NCBI RefSeq assembly: GCF_004217565.1
Contig: NZ_SHLA01000001.1
Coordinates: 1,860,001-1,924,000 of the forward strand
Source of the DNA: Zhihengliuella halotolerans
GTDB taxonomy: Bacteria > Actinomycetota > Actinomycetes > Actinomycetales > Micrococcaceae
Length of the DNA stretch: 64,000 bases
Direction of reading: 5' to 3'
Every line of letters begins with the position of its first letter. Within the stretch, counting starts at the first letter, position 1. This document shows positions 45,657 to 54,641 of this stretch, in pieces. The position numbers were made by a program, and so were the translations under genes. A model generated the notes under the pieces. That model had not been told where the DNA came from, did no database searches, and was given only the letters and a program-made list of their open reading frames with translations.

Positions 45657-47364
45657 GCTGTGCCTCCTTCGTCGTCGTGCTGGGTGTGGGGTCCGCGGCG
45701 AAGCGGCGCACCCCGTCGACCCACGTCTGTCGGACCGGTATCTGGGACATGAGTTCCGGGTCGGCCGCGAGCGGGTCGGCGGCAAGCACCGCGAAGTCCG
45801 CGCGCTTGCCGGGGCTCAGCGAGCCCAGATCGTCCTCGCGGCCGAGCGCGCGGGCCGCGTTGATCGTGTGCGCCTCGAGCGCCTGCCGCGCGGTGATGCG
45901 CAGGCCGTCGGGACCGAGCCGGTGGCCGTTGCGGGTCACGCGGGTCACGGCGGCCTGCATGGCCTCGAGCGGGAGCGGCTCGGCGACAGGCGCGTCGGAA
46001 CTGATGGTCACGGGCACCCCGGCATCCACGAACTCGCCCAGCGGATTGAACCGCTCCCCCGGCGTGCCAACGGCGTCCTTCACGCCCTCGCCCCAGTTGT
46101 AGTAGTGCTGCGGCTGATTGACCGGCAGGATCCCCGCGGCGGACATCCGCCGGATCTGCTCCGGGGTCGGCAGGCCGCAGTGCTCGATCCGGTGCCGAGC
46201 GTCGGCGTCGGGCCGCTCGCCCTGGGCGCGCTCGATCGCTCCGATCACCATCTCGAGCGCCGTCGGCGATTGCGCGTGGGTCGCGGTCTGTAGGCCCAGC
46301 CCGTGGGCCTTGGAGATCAGGTCGGCGTAGTCGGCGGGGTCGTGATAGAGCTGCCCGGTGCGGCACGGGTCGCCCACGTACCCGTCCGGGAAATAGGCGG
46401 TCCAGCCGCCGAGGGTCCCGTCGGCGTAGAACTTGAACCCGGCGAAGCTCAGGAAGGCGTTGCCGAACTGGCCGTGCAGGCCCATGTCCGCGGCCTCGTC
46501 GAGCAGATGGGAAAGCAGGTACATGTTGACCCGGACCTTGAGCTGATTCTCTTCGGCCAATCGCAGGTACATGTCGAACTCGCGGCGGGAGACCTGGCAG
46601 TCGCCGATCGTCGTCACGCCGCCGGCCAGGAACGATTCCTGTGCGATGCGCAGCTGGCGCAGGTGCTCCTCGGGTGCGTCCGCCAGATGGAAGTTGGGCC
46701 CGTGGTGGCCGACCTTGACCCCCTCGATCCCGGTGAGGATGTTGCAGGCCGCGTCGGAGAGCTCGCCCGTCAGTTGCCCGTGCTCATCGCGGAAGTACTC
46801 GCCGCCGGCGGGGTTCGGGGTCTGATCAGTGACGCCGTGCAGCTCGAATGTGAAGGAGTTGACGACGCCGCCGTGTCCAGACGCGTTCATCAGGTAGACC
46901 TCCCGGTCGGTCGCCACCTGATCCAGCTCGTGGCGGGTCGGGTGCCGGCCCTCGGCCAGATTCACGTGCTCGTAGCCGTAGCCGCGCACCGGCAGCCCGT
47001 TGGGAGTCTCGGCAGCGCGTTCGCGCAGCAACTCGATGATCTCGGGGATCGACGCGGCCCGGCCCGGGCCGCAGTCCACCCAGGTCTTGAGCTGGCCGTA
47101 CATCAGCGGGTGGGCGTGCGCGTCGACGAATCCCGGCACGACGACGGCGTCGCCCAGGTCCTGCTCGGTCGGCGCGGGCAGCCCGAGGCCGGTGGCGGCC
47201 GCGTAGCAGTCGGTCGCGTCCCCCACGGCGAGGAGGCGGCCGGCATGGATCAGCATCGCGGTGGCGCGGGGGCGGCCGGGATCCATCGTGTGGATCGTCG
47301 CGGCGCGAACCAACTGCGGCACATAGTCGACTGGCGACGATTCGAACGTGCGGAGCTTTCTCAC
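45649..47364 (-). CDS. YtcJ-type amidohydrolase (amidohydrolase_3 family)
   Basis: 571 residues. The metal-dependent hydrolase fold starts with VVVPGFVDAHAHPLMYG (HxH). GFKFYADGTLGGWTAYFP carries a conserved Lys/Asp region, then ATHAQSPTALEMVIGA, RHRIEHCGLPTPEQI and PVTISSDAPVAEPLP complete the site. LGSLSPGKRADFAVLAADPL is the usual C-terminal end. Relatives include the N-substituted formamide deformylase of Arthrobacter. The GTG start at 47364 has GGAGGAA upstream. Substrate unknown; it lies between a transporter and a ThDP enzyme in one operon. Confidence 0.85.
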   Translation of the reverse strand: MRKLRTFESSPVDYVPQLVRAATIHTMDPGRPRATAMLIHAGRLLAVGDATDCYAAATGLGLPAPTEQDLGDAVVVPGFVDAHAHPLMYGQLKTWVDCGPGRAASIPEIIELLRERAAETPNGLPVRGYGYEHVNLAEGRHPTRHELDQVATDREVYLMNASGHGGVVNSFTFELHGVTDQTPNPAGGEYFRDEHGQLTGELSDAACNILTGIEGVKVGHHGPNFHLADAPEEHLRQLRIAQESFLAGGVTTIGDCQVSRREFDMYLRLAEENQLKVRVNMYLLSHLLDEAADMGLHGQFGNAFLSFAGFKFYADGTLGGWTAYFPDGYVGDPCRTGQLYHDPADYADLISKAHGLGLQTATHAQSPTALEMVIGAIERAQGERPDADARHRIEHCGLPTPEQIRRMSAAGILPVNQPQHYYNWGEGVKDAVGTPGERFNPLGEFVDAGVPVTISSDAPVAEPLPLEAMQAAVTRVTRNGHRLGPDGLRITARQALEAHTINAARALGREDDLGSLSPGKRADFAVLAADPLAADPELMSQIPVRQTWVDGVRRFAADPTPSTTTKEAQHV

Positions 47365-47402
47365 AAGTTCCTCCGGTGGGGGTAGGTGTGGTGGGTGTGA
47401 GG

Positions 47403-48749
47403 TCAGACGCCGAGTTCGGCGGACTCGTCGTTCGCGTCCCGGCGCTCTCCGGCGTCGGGGGCGGGGTCGATGTGCTGCGGTGCCAGGTGCAGGCAAACCG
47501 CGGAGACGGCGACCATCCCGAGGAAGAGGACGATGACGGACCAGATCGTGCCGGTCTGGACGTACAGCCAGGTCGCCGTCACCGGGCCGAGGCCGCCCCA
47601 GATGGCAGCGGCGATGCCGTTGGAGAGGGACATGCTCGTGTAGCGGGCCTGCGGCCGGAACATCTGCGCCATCACGGTGGCGACCGGGGCGTAGGTGGCG
47701 GTCATGGCAAGCCGCATGGCGATGAAGGCCGCGAAGATCGCCCACACCGAGCCGCCGCCGAGCGTCAGGAACTGCGGGACGATCAGCGCTCCCGAGCCGA
47801 GGACCCCGATCATGACGACCCGCTTGCGTCCGTACCGGTCGCCGAGCCAGGCGATGGCCAGGGTGGTCACGAATTCTACGAAAGCCGCCGCAGCCAGCGC
47901 GTTCAGCACGAGCGTCTCGCTCAGTCCCACAGCGGGGTCGGTCGCGTACGCCGTCGCAAAGGACGTGACGATGTAGTACCCGCCCGTGGAGACGCCCGCC
48001 ATGCCGATGCCGAGCAGCATTGGATGCCAGTTGGTCTTGAGCGCGTACGTCAGTGGGAGCTGCTGCGGCTGGTCGTCGCGCGACTGGTCGAAGACCGGCG
48101 ACTCCTCGAGCCGGTAGCGCACCCAGAAGCCGAGCAGGATCAGCGGCATCGAGAGCAGGAACGGGATCCGCCAGCCGCCGTCGATCAGAAAGTCGTCGCC
48201 CTGTACGGACAGCACCGAGAAGGTGCCGGTCGCGGCCAGCGCGCCGGCCGAGTTGCCGAGCTGCGGGAAGCCGCCGTAGAAGGTCTTGTGCTTCTCCGGG
48301 GCGTGTTCCACGGCCATGAGCACGGCGCCGCCCCACTCACCCCCGACAGCCAGGCCCTGCACCACGCGCAGCGCCAGGAGGAGCACCGGCGCCCACACGC
48401 CAACTTGGTCGTACGTCGGCAGCACGCCCACCAGGACGGTGGCCAGACCCATCGCGAGCAGGGTGATGACCAGCGACGGGCGGCGCCCGAAGCGGTCTCC
48501 GATGTGTCCGAAGATGATCGCGCCGAGGGGCCGGACGAAGAAGCCGACGGCGTAGGTCGCGAAGGCCGCCGCGATCCCGACCATCCGATCGGATTCGGGG
48601 AAGAAGAGCGGCCCGAAGACGAGTGCCGCAGCCGTAGCGTAGATGTAGAAGTCGTACCACTCGATCGCCGTACCGACGAACGCGGCGGTGCCGGCCCGGC
48701 GCGCCTGCCGGTGATCGAATCCGGACTTCGTTCTGGGGTTCGCATCCAT
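47403..48749 (-). CDS. MFS transporter of the metabolite:H+ symporter (MHS) family
   Basis: 448 residues, 12 membrane segments. GTAIEWYDFYIYATAAALVF and FFVRPLGAIIFGHIGDRFGRRPSLVI are the MHS signature, shared with ShiA, ProP and KgtP. The second half starts with YALKTNWHPMLLGIGMAGVS. ATG 48749 has GAGGAG upstream. It probably imports the organic acid or amino-acid-like substrate handled by the downstream amidohydrolase and ThDP enzyme. The regulator gene is divergent. Confidence 0.88.
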   Translation of the reverse strand: MDANPRTKSGFDHRQARRAGTAAFVGTAIEWYDFYIYATAAALVFGPLFFPESDRMVGIAAAFATYAVGFFVRPLGAIIFGHIGDRFGRRPSLVITLLAMGLATVLVGVLPTYDQVGVWAPVLLLALRVVQGLAVGGEWGGAVLMAVEHAPEKHKTFYGGFPQLGNSAGALAATGTFSVLSVQGDDFLIDGGWRIPFLLSMPLILLGFWVRYRLEESPVFDQSRDDQPQQLPLTYALKTNWHPMLLGIGMAGVSTGGYYIVTSFATAYATDPAVGLSETLVLNALAAAAFVEFVTTLAIAWLGDRYGRKRVVMIGVLGSGALIVPQFLTLGGGSVWAIFAAFIAMRLAMTATYAPVATVMAQMFRPQARYTSMSLSNGIAAAIWGGLGPVTATWLYVQTGTIWSVIVLFLGMVAVSAVCLHLAPQHIDPAPDAGERRDANDESAELGV

Positions 48750-48872
48750 TGCATTCTCCTCAAGGGGACCGCCCCGTTCGGCCGGGGCTGTGCGACAACC
48801 ATAGGAGCGCGTGACACAGCCCACAACACGCATAATACGTCCAACCACGCCCGGGACTTTCTTTCTGTTTCA

Positions 48873-48891
48873 CATCGACGAATAATCGATG
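48873..48891. promoter_or_regulatory. Inverted repeat in the MHS/Lrp divergent region
   Basis: CATCGA - 7 nt (CGAATAA) - TCGATG. A 6-bp inverted repeat around an AT-rich centre fits an Lrp/AsnC-type site. Binding by the neighbouring regulator is inference. Confidence 0.4.
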
Positions 48892-48961
48892 CAGAACTGG
48901 GCCATTTGGCCTCCGCTGCCTATTGCTTCTCTTCCGAGCGAAGCAGAACGGGGTTTTTCGG

Positions 48962-49861
48962 ATGATTTCGGAGCGTGACACCTCACTCGATGCCCGCCTG
49001 ATCCGCGCTCTCCAGCGCGACGGCCGGGCTACCATCCAGCAGCTGGCCGCAGAACTCGACGCGCCACGCTCCCTCGTCTCCGATCGCCTGCGCGCGCTGA
49101 CCGGGGGCGGCACCGTCCGCGTTCTCGCCGCCTACGACCCGGCGTTCGTCGGGCAGACGGTCATCGCCCACCTCTCCATCGCCATCGACCGCGCGGCGCG
49201 GCCCGTCGCCCGGGCCCTCGCCGGCATCGAGGAGGCAGTGCTCGTCTCCTGCGTCGGCGGATTGCACGACATCGTGCTCGAGGTCCGCGTGGACTCGAAC
49301 GAGGCGCTCGGCGCCGCCCTGCACCGCGTCCGCTCGACCCCCGGCGTGACCGAGGTGCGCACCCAGCGCTACACCGGAATCCTCAAGGGGCTCTTCATCC
49401 CCCGGTACGACGGCGTCTCCGGCACCGACGCGATCGACCGGCACCTCGTCGAGCTGCTGCAGCGCGATGGCCGCGCGAGCTACACCTCGCTGGCCCGTGC
49501 GGTCAGCCTGTCCGCGCCGGCGGTACGCGCACGAGTGCAGCGGCTGCTCGCCACGGGAATCGTCACCATCAGCGCCGTGGAGACCCGCGGCGCGCTGGGC
49601 CGCCAGCTCTCGATGGGGTTGGGCATCACGCTCGGGGCGGACTCTTCCGATGTCCTTCGCGCCCTGCAGGAGGATCCGGCGATCGAGTTCGCCGCAGAAT
49701 GCATCGGGTCGTTCGACGTCGTCGCCACGATCGCGGCCGCCACGTCGAGCGACCTGCTGGGACGCCTCGACACCCTGCGCGCACTCCCGGGCGTCCTGCG
49801 CCTGACGGCGTGGCAGCACCTCGAGCTGGTCAAGGAGGACTACTACCGGCAGATGGCCTGA
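48962..49861 (+). CDS. Tandem Lrp/AsnC family regulator
   Basis: 299 residues made of two Lrp units. Unit 1 has LDARLIRALQRDGRATIQQLA as its helix-turn-helix; unit 2 begins at about residue 155 with IDRHLVELLQRDGRASYTSLARAVSLS. Each is followed by a RAM ligand-binding domain (VLVSCVGGLHDIVLEVRV; IEFAAECIGSFDVVATIAA). Ordinary Lrp proteins have one unit. ATG 48962 is the likely start. It is divergent from the transporter operon and likely controls the transport/catabolic genes on both sides in response to an amino-acid-like ligand. Confidence 0.87.
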   Translation: MISERDTSLDARLIRALQRDGRATIQQLAAELDAPRSLVSDRLRALTGGGTVRVLAAYDPAFVGQTVIAHLSIAIDRAARPVARALAGIEEAVLVSCVGGLHDIVLEVRVDSNEALGAALHRVRSTPGVTEVRTQRYTGILKGLFIPRYDGVSGTDAIDRHLVELLQRDGRASYTSLARAVSLSAPAVRARVQRLLATGIVTISAVETRGALGRQLSMGLGITLGADSSDVLRALQEDPAIEFAAECIGSFDVVATIAAATSSDLLGRLDTLRALPGVLRLTAWQHLELVKEDYYRQMA

Positions 49862-49967
49862 AGGGAAACCCCGTGACAGCCTGTTGATAATTTCAATACA
49901 AGCAACTTATGCTGTGGTCCCCACCCGTGGGCCGTTCTCGACGGCCCCGACCTCAAGGAGACCTCCG

Positions 49968-51185
49968 GTGTCCCACTTGTTCCTGTCCGACGCCGCCGTC
50001 GGATACCTGCCCTCTCCAGTCCGCGACGTCTGGGAGCTGTCGATGCAACCCGGCATGATCTCGTTGGCCGGCGGCAACCCCGATCTCCGCCTCAGCGATA
50101 CGCGCTGGATGGCCGAGGCCGCTGCCCGCGCCATCACGGACCACGGAGACGAGGTGCTCCAGTACGGCTCCGGCACGGGTCTCTCCGGGCTGCGCGAGGC
50201 GATCGTCGAGCTCATGGCTGCCGAGGCGGTGACCGCGCCCGCCGACTCGGTCCAGGTCACCGCCGGATCGCAGATGGCGCTGGATCTGATCACCAAACTG
50301 CTCTTCACCCGTGGCGACACGATCCTCGCCGAGGGCCCGACCTACGTCGGCGCCCTCGGGGTCTTCGGCGGCGCCGGCGTGCGCGTCGAGCACGTCGACA
50401 TGGACGACGACGGCCTGCGCCCTGACGCCCTGCGCGAACGGATCGACGAGCTCACCCGGCAGGGCCGGGCCCCGCGCGCCCTGTACACGATCCCGAACTT
50501 CCACAACCCGACGGGCATCTCTCTGGCCGCCGAGCGCCGGCCGGAGATCGTCGAGATCTGCCGGGAAGCCGGGGTGCCCATCATCGAGGACAACCCCTAC
50601 GGGCTGCTGCGCTTCGAAGAGCGGCAGGTGCCGCCGCTGCACTCCTTCGATCCGGAGCTCGTGATCTACCTGGGTTCCTTCTCGAAGATCATTGCTCCCG
50701 GCCTGCGGGTCGGCTGGGCCTCCGCCCCGACCTGGCTGCGCCGCCCCCTGCAGCTGGCCAGCGAGGCGAACGTCATCTGCGCGTCCGTGCTGAGCCAGGA
50801 CCTGGCCCGCACCTTCGTCACCCGCGGCGGATGGCGCGAGGGCGTCGCCGGCGCCGCCGCCGAATACGCTCTCCGCGCGCGGGCGCTCAACGACACGCTC
50901 TCGCCGCTGTTGCCAGCCGGCGCCGAGCTCACACGCCCCGCCGGCGGCTTCTTCAGCTGGGTGACCCTCCCCGAAGGCTGGAGCGCCGTGGACCTGCTCG
51001 AGAACGCCGTCGACGAACACGTGGTCTTCGTCCCGGGCGCTTCCTTCTACGCGGACGGCACCGGATCCCGGCGGCTCCGGCTCGCCTACTCGCTGGAAGC
51101 CCCGCTGCAGCTGGAGGAGGGCGCGCGCCGCCTCGGCCGCGCACTCGAACGCTACGGCAGCGTCCTCGCGGGGACCCGGCGCTGA
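49968..51185 (+). CDS. PLP-dependent aminotransferase, class I/II (2-aminoadipate type)
   Basis: 405 residues. Fold-type I: the N-terminal MISLAGGNPDLRL, YGSGTGLSGLREAI, NFHNPTGISL, IIEDNPYGLLRF and the Schiff-base Lys240 in YLGSFSKIIAPGLRVGW. It looks like the MocR-related LysN group but without a DNA-binding domain. It likely makes a 2-oxoacid from an amino acid, which could feed the ThDP enzyme at 44007. GTG 49968 has AAGGAG upstream. Its stop overlaps the TetR start by one base (TGATG). Confidence 0.87.
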   Translation: MSHLFLSDAAVGYLPSPVRDVWELSMQPGMISLAGGNPDLRLSDTRWMAEAAARAITDHGDEVLQYGSGTGLSGLREAIVELMAAEAVTAPADSVQVTAGSQMALDLITKLLFTRGDTILAEGPTYVGALGVFGGAGVRVEHVDMDDDGLRPDALRERIDELTRQGRAPRALYTIPNFHNPTGISLAAERRPEIVEICREAGVPIIEDNPYGLLRFEERQVPPLHSFDPELVIYLGSFSKIIAPGLRVGWASAPTWLRRPLQLASEANVICASVLSQDLARTFVTRGGWREGVAGAAAEYALRARALNDTLSPLLPAGAELTRPAGGFFSWVTLPEGWSAVDLLENAVDEHVVFVPGASFYADGTGSRRLRLAYSLEAPLQLEEGARRLGRALERYGSVLAGTRR

Positions 51186-51829
51186 TGCCGGGCCCGGACG
51201 ACGACGGGCGCCGCCGGTACGCGGTTTCCGCCACCCAGATCGACACCCGGCGCCGCACGATCCTCGAGGCGGCGGCGCAGGTCATCGCCGGCTCCGGGGA
51301 GGCGGGCTGCACACTGTCCGCGGTATCGAAGGCCAGCGGCTGCAGCGTCGGCATGATCCAGCACCACTTCGGCACGCGCTCGGAGCTGATCGTCGCCGCC
51401 GCCCGGCAGCGCATCCACGAGTCGGAGCAGGAGTGGCTCGCGATTTCCCGGGCGGAAACCGGCCCGATGGAGCGGATCCGGCGCTTACTGGTCTTCGCTG
51501 TTCATGGCGAGCGCCCCTTCGCGGAGGCCTGGTCGTTCTGGCTCGAGCTATACGCGGCGGCGCGCCGCGACGCGCTTCTGCGACAGGAGATCAACACGGC
51601 GCTCGAGGTGTGGCGCCGTTTCTTCCTGGACGTGCTCGAGGAGGCGCACGCCGCGGGGCTCGTCCGGGCCACCCGGCCCGCTGACCGTCAGGCCCAGCTG
51701 CTGCTCGCGCTCGTCGACGGGCTGGCACTGCAGGCAGCCAATGAAACCTACGGCCTCACGGGCGACGACATGCTGGCGCTGCTGGTCGATGCCGCGTCTG
51801 ACCTGCTCGGCCACGGTTTCGACAGCTAG
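51185..51829 (+). CDS. TetR family transcriptional regulator (BetI-like)
   Basis: 214 residues. The helix-turn-helix is at about 22-68 (TILEAAAQVIAGSGEAGCTLSAVSKASGCSVGMIQHHFGTRSELI). The C-terminal ligand-binding domain matches the TetR_C_6/BetI type (WSFWLELYAAARRDALLR). It overlaps the aminotransferase stop by one base, so the two are co-expressed. Leu101 is encoded by TTA (51485-51487), a codon rare in this GC-rich DNA. The gene ends with a 4-nt overlap to the convergent YihY gene. Confidence 0.87.
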   Translation: MPGPDDDGRRRYAVSATQIDTRRRTILEAAAQVIAGSGEAGCTLSAVSKASGCSVGMIQHHFGTRSELIVAAARQRIHESEQEWLAISRAETGPMERIRRLLVFAVHGERPFAEAWSFWLELYAAARRDALLRQEINTALEVWRRFFLDVLEEAHAAGLVRATRPADRQAQLLLALVDGLALQAANETYGLTGDDMLALLVDAASDLLGHGFDS

Positions 51830-52947
51830 CCGCTCCACCCTTCGTCGGCCGTCGACGGGGACGACTGGGACTTGCGCAGCTGCGCCTGCTGGCGCAGGCT
51901 CAGCGCCCGCGCTCCGCCGTTCGCAGCCCGTTCCGCCTCGATATCCACGGAGCGCACCGCTCCCCACGAGGTGGCGATGAGAAAGACCTGGCTGAGCAGG
52001 AAGAACCAGATGAAGAGGCCCAGGATCACCGCGTAGGAGGCGAGCAGCGGGTTCCTGCCCGCGCTGCCGAGGAGTTCGGAGGAGAAGTACCGCAGCACCG
52101 TCGAGCCGAGTCCCGCGAAGAGCGAGGCCTCCAGCAGGGCACGCCGCGGCATCTCGATCGAGGACGCGAACCGGAAGAGGATCACGGCGACGAGCATGTC
52201 CAGAAGCAGCATGACGAACAGCGGCGTCACACGGGTCACGATCTGGCCGAACGAGGAAGCGATGTTCAGCAGCTCGATAATCCAGTCCAGGGCCGCGCCG
52301 GCCACGAAGCCGAGACCGCTGGTGAGCACGAGCGCGATGCCGAGGACCAGCAGGACGCCGAGATCCCGCGCCTTGGCGACGACGGGGTTCATCGCCACGG
52401 GGGCCAGCCCGGAGACGCCGCGCATGCCCTCGCGCAGGCCGTTGATCCACCCCAGAGAGGTCACCAGCATGGCGGCGGTGGAGATCACGAGCGCCCACCC
52501 GAACCCGCGCTGGCTGCGGAAAAGCTCCTCCGGCTTCGCCAGGCCACAGCTGTCGCGGCCGCAGTCCCCGGTGTCGATCAGCCCCGGCGTGCTCTCGGCG
52601 ACGGTGTTGATGATCGTGTCCTGGAGCTCCTTGTTGCCCGAGGCGATGATGCCGAAGATCGAGAAGCCCGCTACGAGCAGCGCCGCGATGGAGAAGAACA
52701 TGCGGTAGGAGGCGCCCGCGGCCATGAGCGGCCCGTGGCGCTTGCTGTAGACGGTCCAGACCCGCATCGGCCGGAGGGCGTTGAGCTCGGCCAGCAGCCA
52801 CATCACCACGGCCAGCACGCGCTTGACGAGGGGCCGCCCTTCGCGCCTGGCCCGGCCGACGTCGGTGCGTTTGCTCAGGGCCTCGCGGCGCAGATGTGCC
52901 CGGTCCAGGGCCTCGATCTCGGCGGAGGAGGCCCGTGCCGTGCTCAT
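51826..52947 (-). CDS. YihY/virulence factor BrkB family membrane protein
   Basis: 373 residues. A long charged N-terminus (about 60 residues) is followed by six membrane segments with the YihY motifs: GASYRMFFSIAALLVAGFSIFG, and RRALLEASLFAGLGSTVLRYFSSEL. It was once called ribonuclease BN, which is no longer held; function unknown, likely a transporter-like protein. ATG 52947 lies 7 nt after the stop of the upstream 2H phosphoesterase gene. The C-terminal 40 residues are polar and cytoplasmic. Confidence 0.85.
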   Translation of the reverse strand: MSTARASSAEIEALDRAHLRREALSKRTDVGRARREGRPLVKRVLAVVMWLLAELNALRPMRVWTVYSKRHGPLMAAGASYRMFFSIAALLVAGFSIFGIIASGNKELQDTIINTVAESTPGLIDTGDCGRDSCGLAKPEELFRSQRGFGWALVISTAAMLVTSLGWINGLREGMRGVSGLAPVAMNPVVAKARDLGVLLVLGIALVLTSGLGFVAGAALDWIIELLNIASSFGQIVTRVTPLFVMLLLDMLVAVILFRFASSIEMPRRALLEASLFAGLGSTVLRYFSSELLGSAGRNPLLASYAVILGLFIWFFLLSQVFLIATSWGAVRSVDIEAERAANGGARALSLRQQAQLRKSQSSPSTADEGWSG

Positions 52948-52954
52948 CGACTTC

Positions 52955-53515
52955 TTAGAGTTCGCGTCCGTCCGTGCCAAGAGCCAGCTCCTCGGTTAGC
53001 GTCCAGTATCCGTCGTGGTCTGTCGTGAAGAGCCCGATGCGGTCGACGAGGAATTCGACGTCGAAATCCGCCAGCTCGTGCAGGGCACGCTCCATTCCCT
53101 CCGCCGGCGCGTCGTGCGCAACGGTCAGGTGCGGGTGGTAATCGAACGCGACCTGGTGTTCCAGCGGGCCGTCGCAGAGCTGCGCGTGCAGCGCTCGGCA
53201 CGCCTCGGCCCCTTGCGCGATCTTGAGGTAGACGACCTCGCTCGCTGGGCGGAAGCTAGCGGTGCCGTGCAGCCGGACCGTGAACGCGTCGGCGGCTGCA
53301 GCGACCCGCTGCGCGTGCCGGCGCGCCTCGGACCACGGCCCGCGAGCGGCCCCCGAGACGAGGGTGATGTGGGGCGATTCGAAATCGGCGAACGGGTCGC
53401 CGAAGCCGGACCGCAACCTGCCGATGCGCCGACCCAGCGCAGGCGGCAGCGAAATCACGATGCCCAGACTGAACCGGGATCCCCCGTGCCCGGTTCGCTC
53501 GTCGCGTTGCTCCAT
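52955..53515 (-). CDS. 2'-5' RNA ligase family (2H phosphoesterase) protein
   Basis: 186 residues. It carries the two HxT motifs of the 2H superfamily: SPHITLV (His49/Thr51) and YHPHLTVAH (His129/Thr131). This suggests a 2',3'-cyclic phosphodiesterase or a 2'-5' ligase-like activity on RNA ends or nucleotides. ATG 53515 lies 7 nt after a TATGCT -10 box, so it is taken as a leaderless start instead of ATG 53527. It is followed by the YihY gene at 7 nt. Confidence 0.83.
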   Translation of the reverse strand: MEQRDERTGHGGSRFSLGIVISLPPALGRRIGRLRSGFGDPFADFESPHITLVSGAARGPWSEARRHAQRVAAAADAFTVRLHGTASFRPASEVVYLKIAQGAEACRALHAQLCDGPLEHQVAFDYHPHLTVAHDAPAEGMERALHELADFDVEFLVDRIGLFTTDHDGYWTLTEELALGTDGREL

Positions 53516-53522
53516 ATCAGCC

Positions 53523-53528
53523 AGCATA
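53523..53528 (-). promoter_or_regulatory. -10 box, leaderless start of the 2H phosphoesterase gene
   Basis: TATGCT on the minus strand, then 7 nt, then ATG 53515. Confidence 0.55.
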
Positions 53529-53551
53529 GTGATTCCGGCTTCCCTTGTGGG

Positions 53552-54622
53552 TCAGGCGGTGGCCGCACCGGCGCGGCTGACGACGGCAGCCGCGTCCTTG
53601 CCGAGCTGGAGGAAGCCGACGTTGCGGTACACGTCGTCGAGGGTCTGCGCCGCGACGGCCCGCGCCTTCGAGGCACCGACGGCGAGCAGGCGGTCGAGCT
53701 CCGCCGGGTCGTCCAGCAGCTCGAACGTGCGCTCGCGCACCGGCTCGACCTCGGCCACGACCGCGTCGGCGACGTCGACCTTGAGGTGCCCATACATCTT
53801 GCCCTCGTACTCGGGCACGATCTGCTCGACGCTACGGCCGGTCACCGCGGCCAGGATGTCAAGCAGATTGGAGACGCCCGGCTTCTTCTCGCGGTCGTAG
53901 GCGACGACCGTCTCGTCGTCGGTCACGGCCGATTTGATGCGCTTGGCGATCGTCTTGGAGGGGTCCAGGACGTTGATCAGGCCGTTGGGGCTCTCGGCCG
54001 ACTTGGACATCTTCTTCGTCGGGTTCTGCAGGTCGTAGATACGCGCGCCCTCGCCCGGGATGAACGCCTCCGGCACGCGGAAGGTCTCGCCAAAGCGGTG
54101 GTTGAACCGGTTGGCCAGCGTGCGGGCCAGCTCGACGTGCTGGCGCTGGTCGTCACCGACCGGGACGCCGTGCGGCTGGTACATCAGGATGTCCGCGGCC
54201 ATGAGCATCGGGTAGGTGAACAGGCCGACGCCGGCGTTCTCCACGCCGCCCTTGGCCGACTTGTCCTTGAACTGCGTCATGCGCGAGGCCTCGCCGAACC
54301 CGGTGATGCAGTTCAGGACCCAGGCCAGCTGGGCGTGCTCCGGCACGTGCGACTGGACGAAGAGCGTGTTCTTCTCGACGTCGATGCCGCCGGCGATGTA
54401 CTGCGCCGCGGTCCGGCGGGTGCGTTCGCGCAGCGCGGCCGGATCGTGCGGGGCGGTGATCGCGTGCATGTCCGGGACGAAGAAGAACGCGTCGTAGTCG
54501 TCCTGCGCCTTGACCCAGTTCACGAGGGCGCCCAGGTAGTTGCCCAGGTGCAGGGACTCGGCGGAGGGCTGCATCCCGGACAGGACGCGGGGACGGTGGG
54601 TGCTGGTCGCTTCAGCGGTCAT
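53552..54622 (-). CDS. trpS: Tryptophanyl-tRNA synthetase
   Basis: 356 residues, class I synthetase of normal length. The HIGH-like motif is [10 protein letters not shown] near residue 23, the KMSKS motif is KKMSKSAES near 208. [32 protein letters not shown] is the conserved tryptophan/adenylate region. It charges tRNA-Trp. ATG 54622 has GAGGAA upstream. It follows xth by 19 nt, likely in one operon. Confidence 0.96.
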   Translation of the reverse strand: MTAEATSTHRPRVLSGMQPSAESLHLGNYLGALVNWVKAQDDYDAFFFVPDMHAITAPHDPAALRERTRRTAAQYIAGGIDVEKNTLFVQSHVPEHAQLAWVLNCITGFGEASRMTQFKDKSAKGGVENAGVGLFTYPMLMAADILMYQPHGVPVGDDQRQHVELARTLANRFNHRFGETFRVPEAFIPGEGARIYDLQNPTKKMSKSAESPNGLINVLDPSKTIAKRIKSAVTDDETVVAYDREKKPGVSNLLDILAAVTGRSVEQIVPEYEGKMYGHLKVDVADAVVAEVEPVRERTFELLDDPAELDRLLAVGASKARAVAAQTLDDVYRNVGFLQLGKDAAAVVSRAGAATA

Positions 54623-54641
54623 GGTTTCCTCGGTGCGTGGC

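Noticed and set aside
51826-51829. Convergent overlap of TetR and YihY genes as a frameshift or error
   Set aside because: Both genes have full domains; the CTAG overlap simply shares stop codons. Similar convergent overlaps occur at 6312-6337 and 57862-57872.
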